From: Streptomyces sp. YIM 121038
GTDB lineage: Bacteria; Actinomycetota; Actinomycetes; Streptomycetales; Streptomycetaceae
NCBI RefSeq assembly: GCF_006088715.1
Contig: NZ_CP030771.1
Location: forward strand, 2,790,001 to 2,854,000
Length of the DNA stretch: 64,000 nucleotides
Direction of reading: 5' to 3'
Positions 44,980 to 54,337 of the stretch are shown in pieces. Numbering within the stretch: position 1 is the first letter of the stretch; each line of letters starts with the position of its first letter. The notes below the pieces were generated by a model. The model saw only the letters and a list, made by a program, of their open reading frames with translations. It made no database searches and was not told where the DNA came from. Position numbers and translations under genes: made by a program.

Positions 44980-45978
44980 TTACGGAGTGACGTCCTCGCG
45001 GATGCGCTGGGCTCCGCGCAGCCGCGCGGGCGCGGCCCTGCGGTTCTCCGCGATCTCCTCCTCGGTGGGCAGTTCGGCACCGCGCGTGAGGAGCTTGAGC
45101 CGCGGCTGGTACTCCTCGGGCACGATCGGCAGGCCGGGCGGCGCGGTGTTCGCCGCCCCGGCCGCGAACACCTGCTTGACCAGGCGGTCCTCGAGGGAGT
45201 GGTACGACAGGACGGCGATGCGGCCGTCCACGGCGAGCGCCTTCACCGCCGCCGGGACGGCCCGCTCCAGGACGCTCAGCTCGCCGTTGACCTCGATGCG
45301 CAGGGCCTGGAAGGTGCGCTTGGCGGGGTTGCCGCCGGTGCGCTTGGCGGCCTGCGGGAGCGCGTCCCTGATCAGCTCGACGAGCCGGGCGCTGTTGCTG
45401 AAGGGCTCCTTGTCGCGCTCGCGCACGACGGCGGAGACGATCCGCTTGGCCTGCTTCTCCTCGCCGTACGCGCGCAGGATCCGCACCAGCTCGCCCGCGG
45501 GGTAGGTGTTGAGGACCTCGGCGGCGCTCATGCCGGTCGTCTGGTCCATGCGCATGTCGAGGGGCGCGTCCTGGGCGTAGGCGAAGCCGCGGTCCGCCTC
45601 GTCGAGCTGCATGGAGGAGACGCCGAGGTCGAACAGGACGCCCTGGACGCGCGGGATGCCGAGCCGGTCGAGCACCTCGGGCAGCTCGTCGTAGACCGCG
45701 TGGACGAGGGTCGCGCGCTCGCCGTAGGGCGCGAGCCGCTCGCCGGACAGGCGCAGCGCCTCCTTGTCCCGGTCCAGGGCGACGAGGCGGGCCTCGGGGA
45801 AGGCGGTGAGGAGGGCCTCGCTGTGGCCACCGAGGCCGAGGGTGCAGTCGACGACGACGGCTCCCGGCCGGGTGAGCGCCGGGGCCAGCAGGTCCAGGCA
45901 CCGCTGGAGCATCACCGGGACGTGTCGGCCCGCCCGTCGCCCAGCACCCTTATTGGGAAGCGCTTCGCGCCCTGTCAC
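44980..45978 (-). CDS. rsmH: 16S rRNA (cytosine(1402)-N(4))-methyltransferase
   Basis: RsmH/MraW (332 aa) methylates C1402 of 16S rRNA in the ribosomal P site. It begins [15 protein letters not shown] and carries the SAM site [40 protein letters not shown], and [20 protein letters not shown] plus [18 protein letters not shown] 45978 has AGAGGG about 7 nt upstream. It is the first gene of the division cluster, with a ~200-nt leader from a promoter at 46192-46219. mraZ, often found upstream, is not present. Confidence 0.97.
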   Translation of the reverse strand: MTGREALPNKGAGRRAGRHVPVMLQRCLDLLAPALTRPGAVVVDCTLGLGGHSEALLTAFPEARLVALDRDKEALRLSGERLAPYGERATLVHAVYDELPEVLDRLGIPRVQGVLFDLGVSSMQLDEADRGFAYAQDAPLDMRMDQTTGMSAAEVLNTYPAGELVRILRAYGEEKQAKRIVSAVVRERDKEPFSNSARLVELIRDALPQAAKRTGGNPAKRTFQALRIEVNGELSVLERAVPAAVKALAVDGRIAVLSYHSLEDRLVKQVFAAGAANTAPPGLPIVPEEYQPRLKLLTRGAELPTEEEIAENRRAAPARLRGAQRIREDVTP

Positions 45979-46394
45979 TTTGGGGCCCTCTCAGGTCCGG
46001 CGGGTGTCGTACGCACCGCCGGGTCCCCGCCCGCTCGGTGAAGGGGAGCCGGATGCCGGCGCCGGGGAGGCGGCGTCAGCCGACCGGGAGCGGGAGGAGG
46101 CCGAGCCGTACGTACGCGCCACGCACGTGGGGAATTCTGCGAATCTCCGGATGTACCAGCGGGGAGCAGGTCTCCGCTCCCGCTTCGCGTCACTTTAGTC
46201 CACCCTGTCTCGCGGTCAATCAACCGGCCTGCGCGGCGCGGCCCGGCCGGGATCACGTCCGCGATCAGCGCGACTTCACCCGTTCGGCGGGCCCGGGCGC
46301 CTCCCTGTGGGTTACCTCACAACAACGTTCGATGACGTTCTTTGTCCCCTCCCACGGCAGGCCCGCACCCGCGGTGACCACTACCGTCATAGTC
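45979..46394. other. Divergent region between rsmH and the carbonic anhydrase gene
   Basis: This 416-bp stretch carries no recognisable gene. It holds the cluster promoter at 46192-46219 and a leader of about 200 nt ahead of rsmH. Within the leader, a CGGGAGCGG stretch near 46170-46178 can pair with a CCGCTCCCG stretch near 46088-46096. No clear promoter is seen for the plus-strand gene. Confidence 0.5.
46192..46219 (-). promoter_or_regulatory. Promoter of the rsmH-led division cluster
   Basis: On the minus strand TTGACC (46219-46214), a 16-bp spacer and TAAAGT (46197-46192) give the best principal-sigma promoter in the window. It would start transcripts near 46185. Confidence 0.65.
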
Positions 46395-46955
46395 ATGACG
46401 ACTTCCGCATCCCTCCCCACCGAGCCCGAAGGCGCCATAACCACGGGTGCCCGCGAGGACGCCACCGTCACCGACCGCCTGGTCGACGCGAACACGCGCT
46501 ACGCGGCGGGCTTCACCGACCCCGGCATGGACGCCCGGCCCGTCCTCCGGGTCGCGGTCGTGGCCTGCATGGACGCCCGCCTCGACCTGCACGCCGCACT
46601 CGGCCTCGAACTCGGTGACTGCCACACCATCCGTAACGCGGGCGGCGTCGTCACCGACGACGTCATCCGCTCGCTGACCATCAGCCAGCGCGCGCTCGGC
46701 ACCCGCAGCGTGGCCCTCATCCACCACACCGGCTGCGGCCTGGAGTCCCTCACCGAGGAGTTCCGGCACGACCTCGAGATGGAGGTCGGACAGCGGCCCG
46801 CGTGGGCCGTGGAGTCCTTCCGCGACGTCGACCAGGACGTGCGGCAGTCGATGCAGCGCGTGCGCACCTCGCCGTTCCTGCTGCACACCGACGACGTGCG
46901 CGGCTTCGTCTTCGACGTGCACACGGGCCTGCTGCGCGAGATCGACCCCGCCTGA
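46395..46955 (+). CDS. Beta-carbonic anhydrase (186 aa)
   Basis: This zinc enzyme interconverts CO2 and bicarbonate. Zinc ligands are C58 in VVACMDARLDL, H111 and C114 in LIHHTGCGLESL; the D60-R62 dyad is intact. NAGGVVTDDVIRSLTISQRA is the family's central block. The length is that of the short, Rv1284-like class. ATG 46395 is used. A strong stem-loop at 46979-47017 follows. The gene stands alone, divergent from rsmH. Confidence 0.92.
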   Translation: MTTSASLPTEPEGAITTGAREDATVTDRLVDANTRYAAGFTDPGMDARPVLRVAVVACMDARLDLHAALGLELGDCHTIRNAGGVVTDDVIRSLTISQRALGTRSVALIHHTGCGLESLTEEFRHDLEMEVGQRPAWAVESFRDVDQDVRQSMQRVRTSPFLLHTDDVRGFVFDVHTGLLREIDPA

Positions 46956-46978
46956 GGCCGCGACACACCCGCCGGACA

Positions 46979-47017
46979 CGAGCGGGGCGCCGACCGGGAA
47001 CGGCGGCGCCCCGCTCG
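46979..47017 (+). terminator. Terminator of the carbonic anhydrase gene
   Basis: A 14-bp perfect stem (CGAGCGGGGCGCCG at 46979-46992, its complement at 47004-47017) begins 24 bp after the stop. Confidence 0.75.
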
Positions 47018-47323
47018 CGTGCGACCGCGGAGGGCCCGCGTGACCGAATCGACAGTGTGTGACCCCGAGGTACCGGGTACCGGACAATTTCCGGCACCCG
47101 AAACGCCGCAAGATCCGACATAACGGCGCCAGTTATCCACAGGCAAGTGACACGAACCGGTATGCCCAACAAGAATGCCTGTGTGGCGCCGCGCTGAACC
47201 ATTCACGCGTGGTGTCCGTGTTTCGGGGTGGGCCGGTCCGCACGTGAGTGTCGGCCCGGGGAACCATGAAAAGAGGTGTCCCTTGCTCCTTGCCGAGCGT
47301 GGGGAAGGGCCGAGGAGGGCCGG
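47018..47323. other. Upstream region of the moxR operon
   Basis: This 306-bp stretch has no gene. It contains a match to the DnaA box, TTATCCACA, at 47133-47141, and a GACAC motif near 47151. A promoter could not be fixed. The local sequence is less G+C-rich than its flanks. Confidence 0.4.
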
Positions 47324-48343
47324 GTGACGACCTATGACGATCGAGCGAGCCTCACAGATCTGACCGCCACGGCGGAGCGTGTCCGCGGGTCGGTCGAGGG
47401 TGTGATCGAGGGCAAGCCGGAGGTCGTACGGCTCTCGCTGACCGTGCTCCTCGCCGAGGGGCACCTGCTCATCGAGGATGTACCGGGCGTGGGCAAGACC
47501 ATGCTCGCCAAGGCGCTCGCGCGGTCCATCGACTGCTCGGTGCGGCGTATCCAGTTCACGCCGGACCTGCTGCCGTCGGACATCACGGGTGTGTCCATCT
47601 GGGACCAGCAGCGCCGTGACTTCGAGTTCAAACCGGGAGCGATCTTCGCGCAGATCGTGATCGGCGACGAGATCAACCGCGCGTCCCCGAAGACGCAGTC
47701 CGCGCTCCTGGAGTCCATGGAGGAGCGCCAGGTCACCATCGACGGGCAGACGTACGAGCTGCCCAGTCCCTTCATGGTGGTGGCCACGCAGAACCCGGTG
47801 GAGATGGAGGGCACCTATCCGCTGCCCGAGGCGCAGCGCGACCGCTTCATGGCGCGCGTCTCGATCGGCTATCCGGGCCCCGAGGCCGAGCTCCAGATGC
47901 TGGACGTGCACGGCGGGGTGTCCCCGCTGGACGACCTCCAGCCGGTGGCGCACGCGCACGACATCGTGAAGCTCATCGACGCGGTCCGCACGGTCCACGT
48001 CGCCGAGGCCGTGCGGCGGTACGCGGTCGACCTGGTCGGCGCCACCCGCAACCACCCCGATCTGAGACTCGGCGCGTCGCCGCGCGCGACCCTGCACCTG
48101 CTGCGGGCCGCCAAGGCGTCCGCGGCGCTCAGCGGCCGTGACTTCGCCCTGCCGGACGACGTGCAGGCGCTGGCCGTCGCCGTCCTCTCGCACCGGCTGC
48201 TGCCCACGGCCCAGGCGCAGTTGAACCGCCGCACGGCCGAATCGGTCGTCCTGGAGATCCTGCAGCGCACTCCGGTCCCGGCGGCACAACAGCCCGGCCA
48301 GGGATTCTTCGGCCAGCAGCCGCCCGGCGCCCGGAGGCTGTGA
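47324..48343 (+). CDS. MoxR-family AAA+ ATPase (339 aa)
   Basis: This is a MoxR-type AAA+ chaperone-like ATPase. Walker A is EDVPGVGKTM (residues 51-60) and the Walker B/sensor region is QIVIGDEINRASPKTQSALL. ATQNPVEMEGTYPLPEAQRD and RFMARVSIGYPGPEAE are signature blocks. Such ATPases act with DUF58 proteins and transglutaminase-like membrane proteins, the next two genes here. GTG 47324 is chosen for the AGGAGG 7 nt upstream. Its stop overlaps or touches the DUF58 start (TGATG). Confidence 0.94.
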   Translation: MTTYDDRASLTDLTATAERVRGSVEGVIEGKPEVVRLSLTVLLAEGHLLIEDVPGVGKTMLAKALARSIDCSVRRIQFTPDLLPSDITGVSIWDQQRRDFEFKPGAIFAQIVIGDEINRASPKTQSALLESMEERQVTIDGQTYELPSPFMVVATQNPVEMEGTYPLPEAQRDRFMARVSIGYPGPEAELQMLDVHGGVSPLDDLQPVAHAHDIVKLIDAVRTVHVAEAVRRYAVDLVGATRNHPDLRLGASPRATLHLLRAAKASAALSGRDFALPDDVQALAVAVLSHRLLPTAQAQLNRRTAESVVLEILQRTPVPAAQQPGQGFFGQQPPGARRL

Positions 48344-49794
48344 TGACGGCCGGGGGGATGCCGTCGGAGCGACCCGGCGGTACCGGCGGCATCGGCGGCA
48401 CTGGGCACAACGGAGACGACGGAGGCAGCGGAAACAACGGGGACAGGGGGGAGCCGGGCGGCCTGCGCACGGCGCTCGCCGGGCTCACCACCCGGGGCCG
48501 CTCCTTCTTCGCCGCGGGCATCGCCGCCGCCGTCTGCGCCTACGTGCTCGGCCAGGGCGACCTGCTGCGGGTCGGGCTGCTCCTCGCGGTCCTGCCGCTG
48601 GTGTGCTCCGGCGTGCTGTACCGCACGCGCTACCGCGTCGCGGGCAGCCGCCGGCTGACCCCCGCGCGCGTGCCCGCCGGTGCGGAGGCGCGCGTGCACC
48701 TGCGCATGGAGAATGTCTCGCGGCTGCCCACGGGCCTGCTGATGCTCCAGGACCGCGTTCCGTACGTGCTCGGGCCGCGGCCTCGGTTCGTGCTCGACCG
48801 CGTGGAGGCGAGCGGGCGCCGCGAGGTGTCCTACCGCGTCCGCTCCGACCTGCGCGGCCGCTATCCGCTGGGCCCGCTCCAGCTGCGCCTCACCGACCCC
48901 TTCGGGATGTGCGAGCTGACCAGGTCCTTCTCCACGTACGACACGCTGACGGTGGTCCCGCGCGTGGAGGCGCTCCCGGCGGTGCGCCTGACCGGCGAGG
49001 CCAAGGGGTACGGCGACGGACGGCACCGCTCGCTCGCCCTCGCGGGCGAGGACGACGTCATTCCGCGCGGCTACCGCTACGGCGACGACCTGCGCCGCGT
49101 CCACTGGCGCTCCACCGCGCGCTACGGCGAGCTGATGGTGCGCCGCGAGGAGCAGCCGCAGCGCGCCCGCTGCACGGTCCTCCTGGACAGCCGCGCGGTG
49201 GCCTACCAGGGCGCGGGCCCGGACTCGGCCTTCGAGTGGGCGGTCTCGGGCACGGCCTCCACGCTGGTGCACATGCTCGAGCGGGGCTTCTCCGTACGCC
49301 TGTTGACCGACACCGGCAACTCGCTGCCCGGCGAGGGCGCCGACGGATACGCGGGCACCGGCCAGGAGTCGGCGGACGCGGCCGGGCTGATGATGGACAC
49401 GCTCGCCGTGATCGACCACTCGGACGGCGCGGGCCTCTCGCGCGCGTACGACGTGCTCCGCGGCGGCAACGAAGGCCTCCTCGTGGCCTTCCTCGGCGAC
49501 CTCGACGAGGAGCAGGCCACGGTGGTCGCCAAGATGCGCCAGCGCAGCGGTGCCGCGGTCGCCTTCCTCACCGACAGCCACGCCTGGCTGCGGGGCGCGG
49601 GCGCCCCGCCGTCCCCGGCGGCCGCGAACGGCCTGCGGCTGCTGCGCGAGGCGGGCTGGACGGCGGTCGCCGTGCCGCCCGGGGTGTCGCTGGTCGAGCT
49701 GTGGCGCCAGGCGGACCACCTGCGCACCGGCACGGTGGCGGCGCCCGCGGCGAGCGCGGGTCCGATGGCGGGCGGGACAGGGGGATGGACATGA
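48343..49794 (+). CDS. DUF58 domain protein (483 aa)
   Basis: This protein has a Gly-rich N-terminus (many GG/GN units, residues 1-45), two helices at about 50-88 (SFFAAGIAAAVCAYVLGQGD and GLLLAVLPLVCSGVLY), and a DUF58 domain with the signature RGYRYGDDLRRVHWRSTARY near residue 240. The rest is a vWA-like fold. It is the usual partner of MoxR. ATG 48343 has GGAGG 5 nt upstream; GTG 48340 is an alternative. Its stop overlaps the next start by 4 bp (ATGA). Confidence 0.9.
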   Translation: MTAGGMPSERPGGTGGIGGTGHNGDDGGSGNNGDRGEPGGLRTALAGLTTRGRSFFAAGIAAAVCAYVLGQGDLLRVGLLLAVLPLVCSGVLYRTRYRVAGSRRLTPARVPAGAEARVHLRMENVSRLPTGLLMLQDRVPYVLGPRPRFVLDRVEASGRREVSYRVRSDLRGRYPLGPLQLRLTDPFGMCELTRSFSTYDTLTVVPRVEALPAVRLTGEAKGYGDGRHRSLALAGEDDVIPRGYRYGDDLRRVHWRSTARYGELMVRREEQPQRARCTVLLDSRAVAYQGAGPDSAFEWAVSGTASTLVHMLERGFSVRLLTDTGNSLPGEGADGYAGTGQESADAAGLMMDTLAVIDHSDGAGLSRAYDVLRGGNEGLLVAFLGDLDEEQATVVAKMRQRSGAAVAFLTDSHAWLRGAGAPPSPAAANGLRLLREAGWTAVAVPPGVSLVELWRQADHLRTGTVAAPAASAGPMAGGTGGWT

Positions 49795-52202
49795 GTGGGC
49801 GTACGCGACTGGCGCTGTGCGCCGCCGCCGCGACGCTGATGGCGTCGGGCGCGATGCTGCCGCTCGTCGACGAGTCGGGCTGGGTGGTGCAGGCGGCGAT
49901 CCTGCTCGCGCTGCAGAGCGGCGTGGGCGCCCTGGCCCGGCGGGTGCCGCTCGCCCGGCCGCTGACGGTGGCCGCGCAGGCCCTGGTCACGCTGCTGCTC
50001 CTGACGCTGGTCTTCGGCCGGGAGCAGGCGCTCGCCGGGGTGATCCCGGGGCCCGAGGTGTTCCGGCACTTCGGGCTGCTCCTGGAGGCGGGCGGCGACG
50101 ACGTCGGGCGGTACGCGATCCCGGCGCCGCTCACCGACGGCATCCGGCTGATGCTGGTCGGCGGGGTCCTGGTGGTCGGGCTCATGGTGGACGCGCTCGC
50201 GGTGACGTTCCGCACGGCCGCGCCGGCGGGCCTTCCACTGCTCGCCCTGTACTCGATCGCGGCGGGCCTCGCCGAGGACGGCGCGGGGTGGCTGTGGTTC
50301 CTGCTCGCGGCCGCCGGATATCTGCTGCTGCTCCTCGCGGAGGGCCGGGACCGGCTCTCGCAGTGGGGGCGGGTCTTCGGCGGGGCGGCCCGGCCGCCCG
50401 GCCGGGTCTCGGCGGGCCTGGACGGTGACGGCGGCGCGCTCGCCCCGGTGCGCACGGGCCGCCGCATCGGCGCCGTCGCCCTGGGCGTCGCCCTGGTGGT
50501 GCCGCTCGCGCTGCCCGCCCTCGACGGCGGCCTCCTGGACGACTCGAACGGGCCGGGGGGCGGCGGCCGCGGGGGCGGCGGCACCATCTCCGCGGTGAAC
50601 CCGCTGGTCGCGCTCCAGGACAGCCTGAACCAGCCGGAGGACCGCGAGGTCATCTCGTACCGCACGAACGCGAAGAACTCCCAGGGGATGTATCTGCGGA
50701 TCGTGTCGCTCGACCAGTTCGACGGCACGACGTGGAAGACCACCGTCCGGGACATCGAGGACATCCCCTCGCGCCTGCCGGACCCGCAGGGCCTGTCCCC
50801 CACCGTCCGCAGGACCGAGATCCAGACGAACCTCTCGGCGGCGGACGGCTACGCGCAGAACTGGCTGCCCATGCCGTATCCGGCGAGCCAGGTGCGCATC
50901 GAGGGGCGCTGGCGGTACGAGCCAGTGGGCCGCGCCGTGGTCGGCGACCGCGGGCAGACCACGCGGGGCGTGCAGTACTCCGTCAACAGCCTGGTCGTGG
51001 AGCCCACGGCCGAGCAGCTCGCGGCCGCTCCCCCGCCGCCCGCGGCCGTGAAGCGGGAGTTCACCAAGGTGCCGGACTCGCTGCCCTCGGTGGTGGAGGA
51101 GACGGCCCGCAGGATCACCCGCGACGCGGCGAACGACTACGAGCGGGCGGTGAAGCTCCAGGACTGGTTCGCCTCCGACGGCGGCTTCACGTACAACACG
51201 CAGGTCCGCGCGGGCAGCGGGCCCTCGGCGATCGCGCGCTTCCTGGACCAGAAGGAGGGCTTCTGCGTCCACTTCTCCTTCGCCATGGCGTCGATGGCGC
51301 GCACGCTCGGCATTCCGGCGCGCGTGGCGGTGGGCTTCACACCGGGCTCCGCGCAGGCGGACGGCACCATGTCGGTGGGTCTGCGGGACGCGCACGCCTG
51401 GCCCGAGCTGTACTTCGAGGGCGTGGGCTGGACCCGCTTCGAGCCGACGCCGACCCGTGGCTCCGTGCCGGAGTACACCCGGGACCAGACCCCGACCGAC
51501 GACTCCAGCGACCCGGCGGCGCCCGGGCCGTCCACGTCGGCGAAGGAGTCCCCGGGGCCCTCGCAGTCCTCGGACTGCCCGCGTGACCAGCGGCAGGCGG
51601 GCGGCTGCGGCAGCGCGATGCCGCAGCTCGCGTCCGGCTCCGACGACGACGGGCCGCCGGTCGCGATGATCGTGGGCGGGTCGTTGGCGGGGCTCGCCGT
51701 GCTCGCGGTGCCCCTGTTGCCGCTGCTGTGGCGGACACGGGTGCGCGCGGTGCGCCTCGGCGTCGGCGGGCGCACCGAGGCGGACGCGGCGGCGCGGACC
51801 CTCGCGGCGTGGCTAGAGGTCACGGACACCGCGTGGGACCACGGCATCCCGCCGGACGAGTCCCGGACACCGCGCACGGCGGCGGCCCGGATCGTCCGCC
51901 TCGGCAAGCTGGAGGCGGGCGCCGCGGAGTCCGTGCACCGGGTGGCCGCGGCGGTGGAGCAGGTCCTCTACGCGCCGCAGCCGCGGCACGCGACGGGGCT
52001 GCCGGACGACGTGCGGCGGCTGCGGGCGGGGCTGCGGGCCTCCGCGAGCCGTCCGGCCCGGCTGCGGGCGACGCTCGCGCCGCGTTCGGCCGCGCGGGTG
52101 ATGGGGGCGCTTTCGGAGCGCTGGGCCGGGCTGCGCGCCCGGTGGCAGCGGCGCCTCGCCAAGCGCTGGCCGGCCCGGCCCGCGGCGCGCGAGGGGAGTT
52201 GA
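49791..52202 (+). CDS. TgpA-like transglutaminase membrane protein (803 aa)
   Basis: Residues 1-250 hold about seven membrane helices, followed by a large extracellular region with a transglutaminase-like core. The catalytic Cys is C492 in KEGFCVHFSFAMASMART and the His is H535 in GLRDAHAWPELYFEGVGW. A FEPTP motif follows. A further helix (MIVGGSLAGLAVLAVPLLPL) near residue 630 and a cytosolic DUF4129-like tail end the protein. ATG 49791 has AGGGGG 6 nt upstream and overlaps the DUF58 stop. The three genes form one operon; the substrate is unknown. Confidence 0.92.
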   Translation: MSGRTRLALCAAAATLMASGAMLPLVDESGWVVQAAILLALQSGVGALARRVPLARPLTVAAQALVTLLLLTLVFGREQALAGVIPGPEVFRHFGLLLEAGGDDVGRYAIPAPLTDGIRLMLVGGVLVVGLMVDALAVTFRTAAPAGLPLLALYSIAAGLAEDGAGWLWFLLAAAGYLLLLLAEGRDRLSQWGRVFGGAARPPGRVSAGLDGDGGALAPVRTGRRIGAVALGVALVVPLALPALDGGLLDDSNGPGGGGRGGGGTISAVNPLVALQDSLNQPEDREVISYRTNAKNSQGMYLRIVSLDQFDGTTWKTTVRDIEDIPSRLPDPQGLSPTVRRTEIQTNLSAADGYAQNWLPMPYPASQVRIEGRWRYEPVGRAVVGDRGQTTRGVQYSVNSLVVEPTAEQLAAAPPPPAAVKREFTKVPDSLPSVVEETARRITRDAANDYERAVKLQDWFASDGGFTYNTQVRAGSGPSAIARFLDQKEGFCVHFSFAMASMARTLGIPARVAVGFTPGSAQADGTMSVGLRDAHAWPELYFEGVGWTRFEPTPTRGSVPEYTRDQTPTDDSSDPAAPGPSTSAKESPGPSQSSDCPRDQRQAGGCGSAMPQLASGSDDDGPPVAMIVGGSLAGLAVLAVPLLPLLWRTRVRAVRLGVGGRTEADAAARTLAAWLEVTDTAWDHGIPPDESRTPRTAAARIVRLGKLEAGAAESVHRVAAAVEQVLYAPQPRHATGLPDDVRRLRAGLRASASRPARLRATLAPRSAARVMGALSERWAGLRARWQRRLAKRWPARPAAREGS

Positions 52203-52240
52203 GGCCCCGGGTCCGGCCGCCCTGGCCTGGCCCGAAACGT

Positions 52241-52276
52241 CCGTGGGGTGACCGCCTGTGCGCGGTCACCCCACGG
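52241..52276 (+). terminator. Terminator of the moxR operon
   Basis: A 15-bp perfect stem (CCGTGGGGTGACCGC and complement) with a 6-base loop lies 38 bp after the transglutaminase stop. Confidence 0.8.
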
Positions 52277-52496
52277 TCGTGTGCGGCTCCCTCACCCTTG
52301 CCTCGTGTGCGGGTGCACATGTATGAGCAAACGCCGGAGCCACTGCTTCACGGGGCCCGGTCACCAGGGCGTGCGGGCCCCGGAGCCCGCCCGGGCCACC
52401 GGGTGCCGACGGCGGCGCGGACGGTCACACGGGCACCGGCCCCGGCGCGGACCGTCGCCCGGCACCGGCGTCCACCCGGGCGGCGCCGGACAGCGA

Positions 52497-52531
52497 CAAG
52501 GCCCGGCGCGCGGGGTGCGCGACGGGCCTTG
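52497..52531 (-). terminator. Terminator of the DUF3040 gene
   Basis: CAAGGCCCG (52497-52505) pairs with CGGGCCTTG (52523-52531), with extra G+C pairing inside the loop. It lies 46 bp after the DUF3040 stop on the minus strand. Confidence 0.6.
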
Positions 52532-52577
52532 GGCGGAGCTGGGAAGTCAGGCGCGGCGGGGAAATCCTCCGGGAGAG

Positions 52578-52997
52578 CTACTGGCCGCCTTGCTGCTCGT
52601 CCCTGCGGCGCTGCCAGCGCTGCTCGATGCGGTCCATCATGGACCGCCGCTGCCTGGGCTGATGCTGCCGCCGCCCGTGCGGGGCGGCGGATCCACTCGG
52701 GGTGCCGGGGGCCTGCTCGCCCGGCTTGGGCGCCTTGCGCCAACCGGTGACGGCGAGCACCGCGCAGCCCAGCATGACGAGGAATCCCACCACGCTCACC
52801 CAGATCAGCTGGGCGACCATTCCGGCCATGAGAAGGGCGATGCCCACCAGGAAGCCCGCGACCGCTTGGTAGACCCGCTTCCGGGTGTACGTACGCAGCC
52901 CGCTTCCCTCAAGCGCTGTCGCGAACTTGGGATCTTCGGCGTACAGCGCTCGCTCCATTTGCTCGAGCATGCGCTGCTCGTGCTCCGAGAGCGGCAC
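52578..52997 (-). CDS. DUF3040 membrane protein (139 aa)
   Basis: This actinobacterial DUF3040 protein opens VPLSEHEQRMLEQMERALYA followed by EDPKFATALEG, the family signature. Two helices are at about residues 44-66 and 70-90, and a basic Gln/Arg-rich tail follows (HGRRQHQPRQRR). The GTG at 52997 has AGGAGG 6 nt upstream. Function is unknown; relatives are often found near the division cluster in actinobacteria. Confidence 0.9.
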   Translation of the reverse strand: MPLSEHEQRMLEQMERALYAEDPKFATALEGSGLRTYTRKRVYQAVAGFLVGIALLMAGMVAQLIWVSVVGFLVMLGCAVLAVTGWRKAPKPGEQAPGTPSGSAAPHGRRQHQPRQRRSMMDRIEQRWQRRRDEQQGGQ

Positions 52998-53298
52998 GGA
53001 GTCCTCCTCATCGTGCAGTCGCCGGGGCGACCGGGGGGTCCCCTTCAGGATAGGCAGGGAATCGCCCCCGTGAAACCCGCCCCTCTGCGCCAACTTCGCC
53101 AAACCGGACCGTCAGGTCGCTCCGGCTCGCTGAAGCCTGCATTCCCCAGCGGCCGGTCTGTCATGCCGGACGGTGTCCCTCGATCATACGGCGCCCGTAG
53201 CCCGTTCGGGGGGCCTGTGGCGTACTCCATGTGCTGCTGCGCCCCTGATCAGCGAGGTAGCCCCAGGCGTCACAGGAGCCGCAGCGGCCCGTCGGCGC
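52998..53298. other. Spacer upstream of the DUF3040 gene
   Basis: This 301-bp spacer separates two minus-strand genes. A TATCCT -10-like hexamer at 53052-53047 may start the DUF3040 mRNA, but no good -35 is present. I see no gene. Confidence 0.35.
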
Positions 53299-54135
53299 TC
53301 AGGCCCCGCTCGCCTCGGGGGTCTCGCCGAGCACATGCAGCTGGGTGGCCACGGAGTGGAACGCGGACAGCTCGGCGGCCGCCGCCTCCAGCTTCAGGAG
53401 GGCCTCCAGGGCGCCGGGCTCGGTGTCGACGAGGACGCCCGGCACGAGGTCGGCGAAGACCCGCACGCCGTGCACCCCGGCCACGCGCAGGCCCGCGCCC
53501 TCGACCAGGTCGGTGAGCTGGTCGGCGGTGAAGCGGCGCGGCACCGGGTCGCCCTCGCCCCAGCGTCCGGCCGGGTCCGCGAGCGCGCGGTGGGCCTCGG
53601 TGAAGTGTCCGGCCAGGGCCCGGGCGATGACGGCGCCGCCGAGGCCCGCGGCGAGCAGACTCAGGACGCCGTCGGGGCGCAGCGCTCCGACCACGTTGCG
53701 CACGCCTTCGGCGGGGTCGTCCACGTACTCCAGGACGCCGTGGCAGAGCACCGCGTCGTAGCCGCCGCGCTCAACGACGTCGAAGAGGCCGTGCACGTCG
53801 CCCTGGACGCCGCGCACGCGGTCGGCGACACCGGCCTCCGCGGCGCGGCGCTCCAGCGCGAACAGCGCGTTGGGGCTGGGGTCGACGACCGTGACGCGGT
53901 GGCCGAGGCGGGCCACGGGTACCGCGAAGTTGCCACTGCCGCCGCCGGTGTCCAGGACCTCCAGGCCGCCGGGGCCGTCGCCCGCGGTGGCCTTGACCCG
54001 GCGGTCGAGGGCGTCTTTCAGGACCTCCCAGACCACGGCCGTACGGAGCGAAGCGCGGGGGCGAGGGGGGTCGGAGCGCAGCGACGCCGCTTGCGGCGGG
54101 CGGGGGGAGGCGGGCGGGCGCATCGGGTCCGACAC
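53299..54135 (-). CDS. Class I SAM-dependent methyltransferase (278 aa)
   Basis: This is a Methyltransf_11/25-type enzyme. Motif I is LEVLDTGGGSGNFAVPVARL near residue 60, followed by VTVVDPSPNALFALERRAAE and YDAVLCHGVLEYVDD. The C-terminal half (FTADQLTDLVEGAGLRVAGV) is typical of small-molecule or quinone methylases. GTG 54135 has GGAG 9 nt upstream. The N-terminal 30 residues are Pro/Arg-rich and not conserved. The substrate is unknown. Confidence 0.87.
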   Translation of the reverse strand: MSDPMRPPASPRPPQAASLRSDPPRPRASLRTAVVWEVLKDALDRRVKATAGDGPGGLEVLDTGGGSGNFAVPVARLGHRVTVVDPSPNALFALERRAAEAGVADRVRGVQGDVHGLFDVVERGGYDAVLCHGVLEYVDDPAEGVRNVVGALRPDGVLSLLAAGLGGAVIARALAGHFTEAHRALADPAGRWGEGDPVPRRFTADQLTDLVEGAGLRVAGVHGVRVFADLVPGVLVDTEPGALEALLKLEAAAAELSAFHSVATQLHVLGETPEASGA

Positions 54136-54337
54136 GGCAGTTGACTCCTCGGCGCGGCTCCGCCTGTGCGTCGGCGGGCTGTTCGGGTACGGGCGCTCCC
54201 ACCCTATTGCCTCTGGACCTGTGCCCCGGCATCACCGGGGGCGGGCGGCGCGGGCGCCCGCTCACGGCGGCACCCGGCCGCCCCCGGGCCGGGCGCGCGC
54301 CGCGGGGCCGGCCCGGACCGCACGGCGCACGCCCAGG

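Larger units (their letters stand above)
52203..52577. other. Convergent intergenic region with two terminators
   Basis: This 375-bp gap between the transglutaminase gene and the DUF3040 gene contains one hairpin for each direction (52241-52276 and 52497-52531). Apart from these I see nothing coding. Confidence 0.6.

Noticed and set aside
40497..44990. 1497-codon open frame on the plus strand, opposite murF-ftsL
   Set aside because: It is antisense to several unmistakable genes and has no domain, ribosome-binding site or sensible composition.
47324..52202. MoxR/DUF58/transglutaminase genes as a novel defence system
   Set aside because: This trio is a widespread and already described gene set, and nothing in the motifs is unusual.
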